NCBI GenBank assembly: GCA_047921215.1
Contig: JBLRWO010000016.1
Coordinates: 24,649 to 88,648 of the forward strand
From: RECM01 sp047921215
GTDB lineage: Bacteria; Bacteroidota; Rhodothermia; Balneolales; Cyclonatronaceae
Length of the DNA stretch: 64,000 nt
Reading direction: 5' to 3'
A model generated the notes under the pieces. The model had not been told where the DNA came from. It saw only the letters and a list, made by a program, of their open reading frames with translations, and did no database searches. Position numbers and translations under genes: made by a program. The first letter of the stretch is position 1, and each line of letters begins with the position of its first letter. Shown one piece after another: positions 17,344 through 25,884 of this stretch.

Positions 17344-17814
17344 ATGAAAATTGAACAACTCATCCGGATAGTCAAACTGCTGCTTCTGCTGCTTGCTGTT
17401 GTCTCGTGCACACGCGGGCCGGAGCAGATCCATTACGGCAGCGAAGAGTGCGCATATTGCCGCATGATCATCTCCGAGCCGCAGTACGGCTCTCAACTGG
17501 TTACAAAACACGGGCTGGTGTTCAAATTCGACTCCATTGAGTGCCTCGCCGCCTTTGAGATGAGCGATGAAGTACAGGCCGGCCATGTGCATTCCCTGTG
17601 GGTACCCGATTTTCCGGCCGGGCCTGAGTGGGTACCGGCCGCGGATGCCCACTACCTGCACAGCGAATCCCTCCGGAGCCCTATGGGGCTCTCCCTTTCA
17701 GCCTATGCTGATCATGATGAGGCGGTATTGCATCAGCAACAATACCGTGGCAGCGTGATCGGATGGGATGCCGTCAAAGACATCGTAAAGCAGGAATGGA
17801 GGCTGCAGAACTGA
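17344..17814 (+). CDS. nosL: NosL copper chaperone lipoprotein, copy 2
   Basis: Lipoprotein (VVSC, Cys22) with the standard NosL motif EECAYCRMII (Cys36, Cys39, Met41), then YGSQLVTKHGLVFKFDSIECLAAF and the ADAHYLHSESLRSPMG segment. NosL delivers Cu(I) to apo-NosZ in the periplasm together with NosDFY. With the full motif, this is probably the working chaperone, and copy 1 has diverged. Confidence 0.9.
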   Translation: MKIEQLIRIVKLLLLLLAVVSCTRGPEQIHYGSEECAYCRMIISEPQYGSQLVTKHGLVFKFDSIECLAAFEMSDEVQAGHVHSLWVPDFPAGPEWVPAADAHYLHSESLRSPMGLSLSAYADHDEAVLHQQQYRGSVIGWDAVKDIVKQEWRLQN

Positions 17815-17901
17815 CGAAACCAACACCACTGTCGCCACTGTCATAATCGACACAATTGACACAACTGAACAGAACAATCACCTGTTAAAAACACCACCAC
17901 C

Positions 17902-19350
17902 ATGAAGATTTTAAACCATTCACGATCCGGTCCCGATGGGACATCCGGACCGGGGAGTACGGGTTCTGCCAGTGCGGGTCCCGGAATTGCAGGTCCGGCG
18001 AGTACCAGTCCTGCTAGTACGGATCAGCGGCTATCGATCTCCATCTCCGGTCTGCCAATGGCGGGCTCATTTTCAAAGAAAAGACCAACCGTTCGTATTG
18101 TAACCTTCATTTTGGGGTTACTCATTATGCTGACCGCGATCGCAACAGAGGCACCGGCCGGAACGGGCTCAGGTGAATTGGTGGTGCGCCCCCAGGGCCC
18201 GGTTGCCTCGATCGCGGAAGCCATTGAACTGGCCGAACCTGGAACCACCATCCGTATCATGGCCGGCACTTATTTTGAGCGCGAGCTGGTGGTCAGCAAA
18301 AAACTCACCATAACCGGTGAGGGCCATCCCGTAATCGACGCTCAGAACGAAGGCTTTATCCTCAAGGTTCTGGCCGACAGTGTTCAGATAAACGGAATGG
18401 AGTTCAGGAATACGGGCATCAGCTATACACGCGACCACGCCGCCATACTGGTTGAAGAAGCTAACGGAGTGACAATAGACAGCAACAGGTTTACCGACAA
18501 CTTTTTCGCCGTCTACCTGGCCACTGTTCGCGGTGCAAAGGTCACGAACAATCACATCACTGCCAGCGGAACGCGTGAGGCCTCCTCCGGTAACGGCATC
18601 CACATGTGGAGCACCTGGGATGTCGAAGTAACCGGAAACACCATAAACGGCCACCGCGACGGCATCTACCTGGAGTTCGCCAAGGGCGCCCACATTTTCG
18701 ATAACACAAGCAGCGGCAATCTGCGCTATGGGCTGCATTTCATGTTTTCTGACGACAGCCACTACCACAACAACACGTTCAGCGACAACGGAGCCGGCGT
18801 GGCGGTCATGTATTCCAAAAACGTAAAGATGACCGGCAACCGGTTTGCGGAAAACTGGGGTCCGGCCGCCTACGGACTGCTTTTGAAAGACATCTCTGAG
18901 AGCGAGATCAGCGGTAACCTGTTCCGCGACAACACCATAGCCATCCACTCGGAGGGCAGCAACAGGATTGCGGTGAAGAACAACCGCATCATCCACAACG
19001 GCTGGGGCGTAAAGGTGATGGCCAACAGCCAGAACAATGTGTTTTCATCCAACAACTTCATCGAAAACACCTTCGATGTGGCCACCAACAGCCGCCGCAA
19101 CTACAACACATTCGAGGGCAACTACTGGAGCCGGTACGATGGGTACGACCTTGACCGGAGCGGTATCGGCGATGTCCCCCACCGCCCCGTGCGCCTGTAT
19201 TCGCTCATCGTTGAACAGAATCCGGCATCACTTATCCTGATACGTGGTTTTTTTATCGATCTGCTCGACCTTGCCGAGCGGATTATGCCCACCCTTACAC
19301 CTGAAACACTTATTGACGAAAAGCCCCTGATGAAGGAGGTAAACCTATGA
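17902..19350 (+). CDS. nosD: NosD, periplasmic copper-processing beta-helix protein
   Basis: Works with the NosFY ABC transporter in maturing the CuZ site of NosZ. After a signal segment (residues ~65-90) it is a right-handed beta-helix made of repeated N-N-x-I/F turns (for example GVTIDSNRFTDNFFAVYLA and GNGIHMWSTWDVEVTGN), ending in WSRYDGYDLDRSGIGDVPHRPV, a typical NosD C-terminal block. The first ~50 residues are an unusual Gly/Ser/Pro/Ala-rich stretch, so the true start may be Met53 at 18058 (MAGSFSKKRPTVRIV). It overlaps nosF by 4 nt. Confidence 0.92.
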   Translation: MKILNHSRSGPDGTSGPGSTGSASAGPGIAGPASTSPASTDQRLSISISGLPMAGSFSKKRPTVRIVTFILGLLIMLTAIATEAPAGTGSGELVVRPQGPVASIAEAIELAEPGTTIRIMAGTYFERELVVSKKLTITGEGHPVIDAQNEGFILKVLADSVQINGMEFRNTGISYTRDHAAILVEEANGVTIDSNRFTDNFFAVYLATVRGAKVTNNHITASGTREASSGNGIHMWSTWDVEVTGNTINGHRDGIYLEFAKGAHIFDNTSSGNLRYGLHFMFSDDSHYHNNTFSDNGAGVAVMYSKNVKMTGNRFAENWGPAAYGLLLKDISESEISGNLFRDNTIAIHSEGSNRIAVKNNRIIHNGWGVKVMANSQNNVFSSNNFIENTFDVATNSRRNYNTFEGNYWSRYDGYDLDRSGIGDVPHRPVRLYSLIVEQNPASLILIRGFFIDLLDLAERIMPTLTPETLIDEKPLMKEVNL

Positions 19351-20171
19351 TTACCATCAGCGACCTGCAGAAAAGTTACGGCAGGCTAAACGTATTAAAA
19401 GGCATCGAACTCGAAATCGGCGACGGCGCAATATCGGCCGTTCTGGGCCCGAACGGCGCGGGCAAGACCACCCTGATCAAGTCCATTCTCGGGTTGGTTA
19501 AACCCGACGGCGGCAGCATCCACGTAAACGGAACCCGCCTGAACGGCAACAGCGAATACCGGCGCGACATCGGCTATATGCCGCAGACGGCCCGGTACCC
19601 CGAAAATCTGACCGTACAGGAGATCATCGACATGGTGAAGGACATCCGCGGAGACGGCTCTGAAACCGACGAGGAGCTGATAGAAAGTTTCCGGCTCACA
19701 AGTGAGCTTGGCAAAAAATTCAAAACCCTGTCGGGCGGCAACCGCCAGAAGGTGAGTGCGGTAGTCGCTTTTCTGTTCAACCCGGGCATCATCTTTCTGG
19801 ATGAACCCACCGCGGGCCTGGATCCGATTTCGAGCAGCAAGCTGAAAGACAAAATTATCGCCGAGCGGAAAAATGGCAAAACCGTGATCCTTACCAGCCA
19901 CATTCTGAGCGAGGTACAGGAGCTGGCCGACCGCGTGGTGTATATACTCGAGGGCCGCATCGCCTTCGACAAACCCATGCAGTATCTGCTCGATCATACC
20001 GGAGAAACCACCCTGGAACGGGCCGTTGCACAGATGATACAGCGGAACGAGACCGGGCACACTGATGATGTCAATGAAGCAGCATCCCGGTTCAGCAACG
20101 GGAAAACAAACAGCTATACCAATGGGCGGGATACCGCCGGCATCACATCTGTAAAGGAGGCCAACGCATGA
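19347..20171 (+). CDS. nosF: NosF, ABC transporter ATPase
   Basis: Cytosolic ATPase of the NosDFY complex. Walker A GPNGAGKTT, ABC signature LSGGNRQK, Walker B IIFLDEPTAGLDP and the switch His in LTSHILSEV are all present. A strong Shine-Dalgarno sequence AAGGAGG precedes the ATG, which overlaps the nosD stop. The last ~45 residues are a polar, low-complexity tail beyond the usual ATPase core. Confidence 0.95.
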   Translation: MITISDLQKSYGRLNVLKGIELEIGDGAISAVLGPNGAGKTTLIKSILGLVKPDGGSIHVNGTRLNGNSEYRRDIGYMPQTARYPENLTVQEIIDMVKDIRGDGSETDEELIESFRLTSELGKKFKTLSGGNRQKVSAVVAFLFNPGIIFLDEPTAGLDPISSSKLKDKIIAERKNGKTVILTSHILSEVQELADRVVYILEGRIAFDKPMQYLLDHTGETTLERAVAQMIQRNETGHTDDVNEAASRFSNGKTNSYTNGRDTAGITSVKEANA

Positions 20172-20956
20172 ATACGCTAAAGATCATCAAATACCAGCTT
20201 CAGGATGTGATCCGCAGCCGCTGGATCATCTTCTACACCCTCTTTTTCTGGCTCATCACCGATGCCCTTTTCCGCTTCGGTGGCTCCGGCGAGCATGTGA
20301 TCCTCAGCCTGATGAACGTTGTACTGATCGTGATCCCGCTGGTGAGCATTGTACTCGGTGCCATGTACCTGTACAATTCAAGGGAGTACATTGAGCTGCT
20401 GCTATCCCAGCCCATCACGCGGTCGAGCCTGTTTTCGGGCTTGTATGCCGGCCTGACCATTCCGCTGGCCTCGGGCTTCGCCCTTGGCATACTGGCACCG
20501 TTCGCCTACCACGGCGGACTTGCCACCGGGGGGGCATCCGGGGTATTGTTCCTCGTATTCGTGGGCATTCTGCTTACCGTGGTATTCACGGCACTGGCCT
20601 TTTCCATCGCCCTCCGTTTCGAGGACAAGATCAAAGGTCTGGGCCTCTCGCTCGTACTCTGGCTGTTTTTCTCGGTGATCTACGACGGGCTCATCCTGTT
20701 CATCATCTACCTGTTTTCCTACTACCCCCTGCAGAACCCGGTGATTGCACTCACCATGCTGAACCCCATCGACCTGGGACGCATCCTGCTCATGCTCAAT
20801 TTTGACATTTCCGCACTGATGGGATTCACCGGAGCGGTATTTCAGCGCTTTTTTGGCAGCGGATTCGGAATGGCCGTGAGCCTGGGTGTAATGCTGATGT
20901 GGCTGGCGGTACCGATGAGCCTGGCATTCCGGGTATTTTTGAGAAAGGATTTCTGA
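20168..20956 (+). CDS. nosY: NosY, ABC transporter permease
   Basis: A 262-residue inner-membrane permease with six predicted helices and the ABC-2 type layout (YNSREYIELLLSQPITRSSLF coupling helix after helix 2; LNPIDLGRILLMLNFDISALMGFTGAVF near the end). Starts in an ATGA overlap with nosF after an AAAGGAGG ribosome site. Last gene of the nos operon; no nosR or nosX is present, as usual for clade II clusters. Confidence 0.94.
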   Translation: MNTLKIIKYQLQDVIRSRWIIFYTLFFWLITDALFRFGGSGEHVILSLMNVVLIVIPLVSIVLGAMYLYNSREYIELLLSQPITRSSLFSGLYAGLTIPLASGFALGILAPFAYHGGLATGGASGVLFLVFVGILLTVVFTALAFSIALRFEDKIKGLGLSLVLWLFFSVIYDGLILFIIYLFSYYPLQNPVIALTMLNPIDLGRILLMLNFDISALMGFTGAVFQRFFGSGFGMAVSLGVMLMWLAVPMSLAFRVFLRKDF

Positions 20957-20986
20957 CATTCTCAAATCCGACTTTCAATTCACACT

Positions 20987-21071
20987 TTCTGATATGCTGT
21001 GTGCATCACGCTTCACACATCATCCTTCATTCTGATACGCTGTGTGCAAAACAGTTCACACATCATCCTTC
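20987..21071. repeat. 42-bp tandem duplication including the 3' end of the next gene
   Basis: Two 42-bp copies (20987-21028 and 21030-21071) begin TTCTGATAYGCTGTGTGC and end TTCACACATCATCCTTC. The second contains the stop codon and last codons of the minus-strand asparagine-synthetase-like gene. The first lies beyond it. Each copy can form a TGTGTG/CACACA hairpin between the convergent nosY and synthetase genes. Confidence 0.8.
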
Positions 21072-22705
21072 TTTTTCCCGCCGAACAGCATACCCAGATA
21101 ATAGAGTACGTAAAAACCGTTGATATTGAGCTGAGACCCCCTTAATCGTTGCAGTTTACGGATGTGGCCTGCTGCAACGGGGCATCCGGAATCGTCGAAT
21201 TCCGCCGCCAGGGCCGGGAGAAAGGGAAAATGATCAGCTATCCGTTTCCGGGAAATACTACGGTCGGTTGTCTCGTCCATCATAAAGCAGAGTGGTGTTG
21301 CGTAACCGGTTGCCTGACTTCTGAATAGCCGCTTACGGAGTTTGTACCTGTCCAGGTTTCTGATCCTGAATTTCAATCTCTCAGCAAAACCTGCCGGTTT
21401 ATATGCGGCGGTGAGCGGGCGGGTGGATGGGAATTCAGCCATAAGCGCCAGATCACCTTTAAACAGGAATTCGGTGGCAAATTGTTTATAGAATTTCTGG
21501 TCCAGCTTTTCCTCTGCCGGCAGACCGGAAAAAAAGTCCACCATTCCTTTAGTATAGAGGGGCAGGAAAAACGGGATGTCGTGTAACGTATAGGCCCTTA
21601 CACTGTTCACAATATACCGGCGCTGCCGGTTGAGTTGATTGAAACGGAGAGCTGCCCGCTCGATACCTCCCCGGCTGGTATCCATACCCGCGAACGATTC
21701 GGCCAGACGTTGCCTAACCACATCATAAAATCGCCTGCCGGTTACGGGTGTCAGCTGGGCGTGACGGTAGAACATCAGGTCGGTAAATGCTTTTTCGGAT
21801 CCGGTGAGGGCCAGTTCCGGTGTGAGGTAACTGCCGGCAATCAGGTCGCCGGAATGACCTCCCAGGATAAGGGAACCCGGCGGTGTAAGATGGCCACTGA
21901 TATAATCCTGCTCATGGGGAATACTGCGGCCTGAAAAAGCATGATCAGCAAAACGGGAATGACGCTGCTGGTCATTTATCAGTGCACGGTGGTCGCCGTA
22001 GTTGTGAAAAGTCCAGGGAATATCCAATTCCCGGCATATTTTTTTTGCTATCCGCTGATCCGGCGTGTTCCATTTCCCGTAAGAAAAAGCACTCGGTTCA
22101 ATACCATGGCGCAGTGCCTGGGCAAGAATAATCCGTGAATCAAGCCCTCCGCTGAGCGACAGGGTGAACTTCAGAGGCTCAGTATTTGCGGATTCCGCCC
22201 GGAATAATGCTGAGGACAGTTCATCCAGTTTTCCGAAATCGGGAACGGGGGGGGGCGCCGGGTTTGCCGGTTTCGACGGGCTGCTGGTTTCAAGTTTTCT
22301 TTGTTTGTGGTGCCATGTGTGTACCACACCCGGTTCTGCTTCCAGCACACCTTTGTACAGCGTATGGTTTCCGGTTACGTAACCGCAAGCCAGCAGGCAG
22401 CAAAGCGACTGATCGTCGGGTACCGGATCGGTATCCATTTTGCCCGCGTGAACAGACCAGGAAAAATCGGGTTCCGTTCTGTAAAACAGAGGATATGAAC
22501 CCAGGTGATCGGCCCCGAACCAGGTATGCCTGTCGTCCCCGGCGACAAAACGAAAGAAGCCGTCAATAAATCCGGCCGCTTTTACCGCTCCATGTTGCTC
22601 AATCAGAAATTTGAAATGCTTCGCAGCATCCGGGCCGGAATAGAATTTTCCGGAATCGATATAGCTGCCGTCGAAACAGAGTAGTTCGGGAGATTGAGGA
22701 TCCAT
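21056..22705 (-). CDS. Asparagine synthetase-like protein with degenerate glutaminase domain
   Basis: A 549-residue protein. The PP-loop ATP pyrophosphatase motif SGGLDSR is at residues 185-191, followed by an Asn_synthase domain (GGHSGDLIAG; DIPFFLPLYTKGMVDFFSGLP). The N-terminal ~140 residues resemble the class-II glutaminase fold (DGFFRFVAGDDRHTWFGADHLGSYPLFY), but the start Met is followed by Asp, not the catalytic Cys2. Glutamine hydrolysis is therefore unlikely, as in beta-lactam synthetase or lasso-peptide cyclase relatives. Inference: ATP-dependent amide formation with another nitrogen donor. It stands alone, convergent with the nos operon. Confidence 0.8.
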   Translation of the reverse strand: MDPQSPELLCFDGSYIDSGKFYSGPDAAKHFKFLIEQHGAVKAAGFIDGFFRFVAGDDRHTWFGADHLGSYPLFYRTEPDFSWSVHAGKMDTDPVPDDQSLCCLLACGYVTGNHTLYKGVLEAEPGVVHTWHHKQRKLETSSPSKPANPAPPPVPDFGKLDELSSALFRAESANTEPLKFTLSLSGGLDSRIILAQALRHGIEPSAFSYGKWNTPDQRIAKKICRELDIPWTFHNYGDHRALINDQQRHSRFADHAFSGRSIPHEQDYISGHLTPPGSLILGGHSGDLIAGSYLTPELALTGSEKAFTDLMFYRHAQLTPVTGRRFYDVVRQRLAESFAGMDTSRGGIERAALRFNQLNRQRRYIVNSVRAYTLHDIPFFLPLYTKGMVDFFSGLPAEEKLDQKFYKQFATEFLFKGDLALMAEFPSTRPLTAAYKPAGFAERLKFRIRNLDRYKLRKRLFRSQATGYATPLCFMMDETTDRSISRKRIADHFPFLPALAAEFDDSGCPVAAGHIRKLQRLRGSQLNINGFYVLYYLGMLFGGKKKDDV

Positions 22706-23038
22706 TATATTTTGATCATAAGCTATTACATCTATAGCTCATAAGCTGATGATTTGTTGGGTTACGGACCTGATGAGCCCGTTGGATTGTCTGACAGTTG
22801 ACCAATGATATATCATTATAAGCATCCGGAAACGAAAATCCCTGCATTATGTCTGTTATGAAGACCAAACCCGAAGATACCGGCGTCAGCACTTTTTACC
22901 GGTATATTGATGATCCGGTTAAAAAGAGAGGATTGCAGTCGGTTTCATGGAGTATCTGTTCATGATAGCTGCGTGATCCGGCAGAAATGAACATCCCTGC
23001 CATCAAATTTGTAACCATAAATAGTTACCTTTCCGGTT
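22706..23038. other. Intergenic region between divergent synthetase and pdxH
   Basis: No gene or repeat recognised. TACCTTTC close to the pdxH start resembles a -7 element but sits too near the ATG to trust. Confidence 0.35.
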
Positions 23039-23917
23039 ATGCTTGATTCGATAAAAAAGATTTTTCACCGGACCACCCAGAATACCCGGATGGCTGTTGC
23101 TGCTATCAGGAGAGAATATACCGGTGAGCCGCTTACCGAGGAGCGGATCAATCCCGATCCGTTTGTACAATTTGAGAACTGGTTCGAAGAGGCTGTCAGG
23201 CTGTCGACATTCGACCCGTCTGCAATGTTTCTGTCCACGGTCGCTGCCATCACACCCACGCCCACGCCGACGCCCACTACCACATCCTCGCCTACAACCA
23301 CGACCACGGCCACATCCACGAATAACGATTCGATTACATCAACGGATGCAGATGCAAGTGCAGGAAGTATCGGAGGAACACGGACAGAAGCACAACAGGA
23401 AAAGGATTCCGAACATTTTATACCCGGACCCGGGGCTGCCCCGGAGACTTCTGTGAGCGGGCGGATTGTTCTGTTGAAAGGGTTTGACAAGCGCGGATTC
23501 GTCTTTTATACCCATTACGAAAGCCGAAAGGGGATGCAGCTGGCCGTGAACCCACGGGCCTCGCTCACGTTTTACTGGCCGGAGATGGTGAGACAGGTGT
23601 GCATCGAGGGCACCACCGAAAAAGTGACTGCCGGGGAATCGGATGCTTATTTCGACAGCCGTCCGGCAGGAAGCCGGATCAGTGCGATTGCCTCGCCGCA
23701 GAGCCGAACCGTAGCCGACCGCGCCGATCTGGAAGCACGTGCCGACTCCGTTCGGAAAAAAGGCGACTTGTCACGTCCCGAAAACTGGGGCGGGTACCGG
23801 CTGCGCCCCGATCGTATCGAATTTTGGCAAGGACGGCCCAACCGGCTGCATGACCGGATACTGTTCACCCGGCAATCGGAAGATTCGCCCTGGAAAATGG
23901 AACGCCTTGCACCCTGA
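23039..23917 (+). CDS. pdxH: Pyridoxamine 5'-phosphate oxidase with low-complexity insertion
   Basis: FMN enzyme oxidising pyridoxamine- or pyridoxine-5'-phosphate to PLP. Family blocks are all present: REYTGEPLTEERINPDPFVQFENWFEEA, DPSAMFLSTVA, GRIVLLKGFDKRGFVFYTHYESRKG, FYWPEMVRQV, SRPAGSRISAIASPQS, RPENWGGYRL, EFWQGRPNRLHDR and a C-terminal RLAP. Oddly, residues ~71-138 are a Thr/Pro/Ser/Asp-rich insertion between the first strand and GRIVLLKG, where the family has fewer than ten residues. The reading frame stays open, so it is tolerated or recent. Met18 (23090) is an alternative start closer to the family N-terminus. Confidence 0.93.
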   Translation: MLDSIKKIFHRTTQNTRMAVAAIRREYTGEPLTEERINPDPFVQFENWFEEAVRLSTFDPSAMFLSTVAAITPTPTPTPTTTSSPTTTTTATSTNNDSITSTDADASAGSIGGTRTEAQQEKDSEHFIPGPGAAPETSVSGRIVLLKGFDKRGFVFYTHYESRKGMQLAVNPRASLTFYWPEMVRQVCIEGTTEKVTAGESDAYFDSRPAGSRISAIASPQSRTVADRADLEARADSVRKKGDLSRPENWGGYRLRPDRIEFWQGRPNRLHDRILFTRQSEDSPWKMERLAP

Positions 23918-24066
23918 GGCACCTGTCTCCCCCTCCGGGTGGAACGCAATATCAGCTGACTTCAACGGATCTGATTTTAAATACACTATGACGCCTCTTG
24001 TTCTTTTACAACTACAACTGGCCTTTAAAAAGGTCTGAAGCGTACCCAAGATTCAATCACTTTATT

Positions 24067-24342
24067 ATGGCGAACACAACAGCAGAAAGAACAGCCGGCA
24101 AGGCGGCGGGCAAGTTACCAGAAAGAGTGCCCAACAGCGTGGCAAGCAAGTTGAATGACGGTTTGACCAGCAAGAAGCTGGCTGAAGCGATCCGCAGCGA
24201 ATGCCTGAGAGCGGCCCGGGAAGCTTTCATGGATGCATCCGAAAACGGACTCTGCCTGGATGGTGCAATTGAAGCGGCCTCAGGGGCAATTCAAGCGGTA
24301 GATACAGACAGGATTGTAAACCGGATTCTGTCCGGTTCCTGA
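24067..24342 (+). CDS. Small hypothetical protein
   Basis: A 91-residue protein from ATG 24067. It starts with a Lys/Ala/Thr-rich stretch (TAERTAGKAAGKLPERVPN) and continues as a mostly helical region (KKLAEAIRSECLRAAREAFMDASENGLCLDGAIEAASGAIQAVDTD). It has one Cys in each half and no signal peptide. I do not recognise a family. A helical DNA- or protein-binding role is possible but not shown. Confidence 0.6.
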   Translation: MANTTAERTAGKAAGKLPERVPNSVASKLNDGLTSKKLAEAIRSECLRAAREAFMDASENGLCLDGAIEAASGAIQAVDTDRIVNRILSGS

Positions 24343-24653
24343 CAGTTGCAAAAAGCCGGAATTTTTATTTCAAAGTGGCTGTATTGTTTCGAAAAGTATC
24401 TTCTGAAAACGGTTTTCTCATCAATCAGCCATGAAAATTATTGCATAAATTTTGTAAAATAATTGCACAATTGAAGATTATTTGCGATTATGGTCAGAAA
24501 GAATAACAGTAAAATAACCTGCACCAGATCGGGTGTATAAAAACGTTATTACAGAGCAATCAACGGTTACAGGGCAAACCATTTTCAGTGCCGGATGAAT
24601 CCGGCAAATCCTGATGACTTATAATCCCGATTTTTCATAACTGATAAAACAGC
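24343..24653 (+). promoter_or_regulatory. Upstream region of the first GH16 gene with LacI-like inverted repeat
   Basis: AT-rich, no gene. GAAAACGGTTTTC at 24405-24417 is a perfect 6-1-6 inverted repeat of the kind bound by LacI-family regulators, and two such regulators are encoded at 39-41 kb. Downstream (24441-24490) are TTGCA-containing stretches also seen upstream of susC, the module protein and the second lacI gene. Confidence 0.4.
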
Positions 24654-25766
24654 ATGAAATTACACACCTCTATCGTATCCTTATTCACGACACTTCTCCT
24701 GTTACTGATCATACCCGGTTTTACGGCCGCACAAACCTGGCAACTGGTGTGGTCTGATGAATTTGATGCCGATACCCTTGATACCTCAAAATGGTCGTTC
24801 CAGCTCGGTACCGGCGCCCAGTACGGTCTGAACAGCTGGGGCAATAACGAATTGCAATACTACACCGATCGTGAAGAGAATATCTTCATCGAAGACGGAA
24901 TGCTCCATATAGTGGCCAGGCAGGAACAGTTTGTGAACAGAAATTACACCTCGGCCCGGATCCGGACCATCGACAAGGGCGACTGGACCTATGGCCGGTT
25001 TGAAATTCGTGCAAAACTACCCAAAGGCCAGGGCCTTTGGCCTGCCATCTGGATGCTGCCCACCGAAAGTGTGTATGGTGGCTGGCCGCAAAGCGGCGAA
25101 ATAGACATCATGGAACTGGTCGGGCACCGGCCAAATGTGGTTCATGGCACGGTTCACTACGGTCCCCCATGGCCAAATAATCAGGAGCATGGTGGCTCCA
25201 TCACACTCAGTGACGGAGATTTCAGCGACGATTTTCATATTTTCACCCTGGACTGGAGCCCAAACAGAATGGTCTGGCGTATGGACGGGCAATTCTTTAT
25301 GCTGGCAACCCCCAACAACCTGGCACCCCATCCCTGGCCGTTTGATCAGGCCTTCCATATGCTGCTTAACGTAGCGGTAGGTGGTACCTGGCCCGGAGCG
25401 CCCGATCAGACTACCGAATTCCCGCAGACTATGACCATTGATTATGTGCGTGTGTACCGGGACGCCGAGCTGGTCTCCATCGATGAGGAGAAATCCGTAC
25501 CCGATCGTTTCGAGCTGCATCAGAATTATCCAAACCCGTTCAATCCCGAGACCAGTATCGCGTTTGATCTGCGCGAATTTTCTCATGTAACCATTGAAGT
25601 GTATGACATCATGGGCAGGCATGTTGCCACTGTGGCCGACAGACCCTTCGATGCCGGATCGCATACCGTTCGATTCGATGCAAGCGGCCTAGGTTCTGGC
25701 ACCTATATTTATCGCATGGCCACTGATTCCCGCCAGCAATTCCGATCGATGCAACTTATCAAGTAG
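24654..25766 (+). CDS. GH16 endo-beta-glucanase (laminarinase-like) with T9SS domain
   Basis: Secreted glycoside hydrolase family 16 enzyme that should cut beta-1,3 or mixed-linkage beta-glucans. Signal peptide 1-26, then the GH16 domain (WQLVWSDEFD ... MTIDYVRVY, residues 29-275) with the catalytic motif Glu149-IDIM-Glu154 (nucleophile and acid/base). Residues ~290-370 form the C-terminal type IX secretion domain (NYPNPFNPET; DIMGRHVATV; LGSGTYIYR). It is followed by a strong terminator. With the second GH16, the CotH protein and SusCD it forms a glucan-utilisation locus. Confidence 0.95.
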   Translation: MKLHTSIVSLFTTLLLLLIIPGFTAAQTWQLVWSDEFDADTLDTSKWSFQLGTGAQYGLNSWGNNELQYYTDREENIFIEDGMLHIVARQEQFVNRNYTSARIRTIDKGDWTYGRFEIRAKLPKGQGLWPAIWMLPTESVYGGWPQSGEIDIMELVGHRPNVVHGTVHYGPPWPNNQEHGGSITLSDGDFSDDFHIFTLDWSPNRMVWRMDGQFFMLATPNNLAPHPWPFDQAFHMLLNVAVGGTWPGAPDQTTEFPQTMTIDYVRVYRDAELVSIDEEKSVPDRFELHQNYPNPFNPETSIAFDLREFSHVTIEVYDIMGRHVATVADRPFDAGSHTVRFDASGLGSGTYIYRMATDSRQQFRSMQLIK

Positions 25767-25796
25767 AACAGTGTTAAATTAGTTGAATAAAAGGCC

Positions 25797-25825
25797 GGCC
25801 GGCAGACAATCTGCCGGCCTTTTTT
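25797..25825 (+). terminator. Rho-independent terminator after first GH16 gene
   Basis: A 10-bp perfect GC-rich stem (GGCCGGCAGA with TCTGCCGGCC), a 3-nt loop (CAA) and a run of six T, 30 nt after the stop codon. Confidence 0.92.
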
Positions 25826-25884
25826 AAAATTGTCATATGCCGAAATGCGTTCAGAACGCAACTTCGTTGCCGTATATACATATC

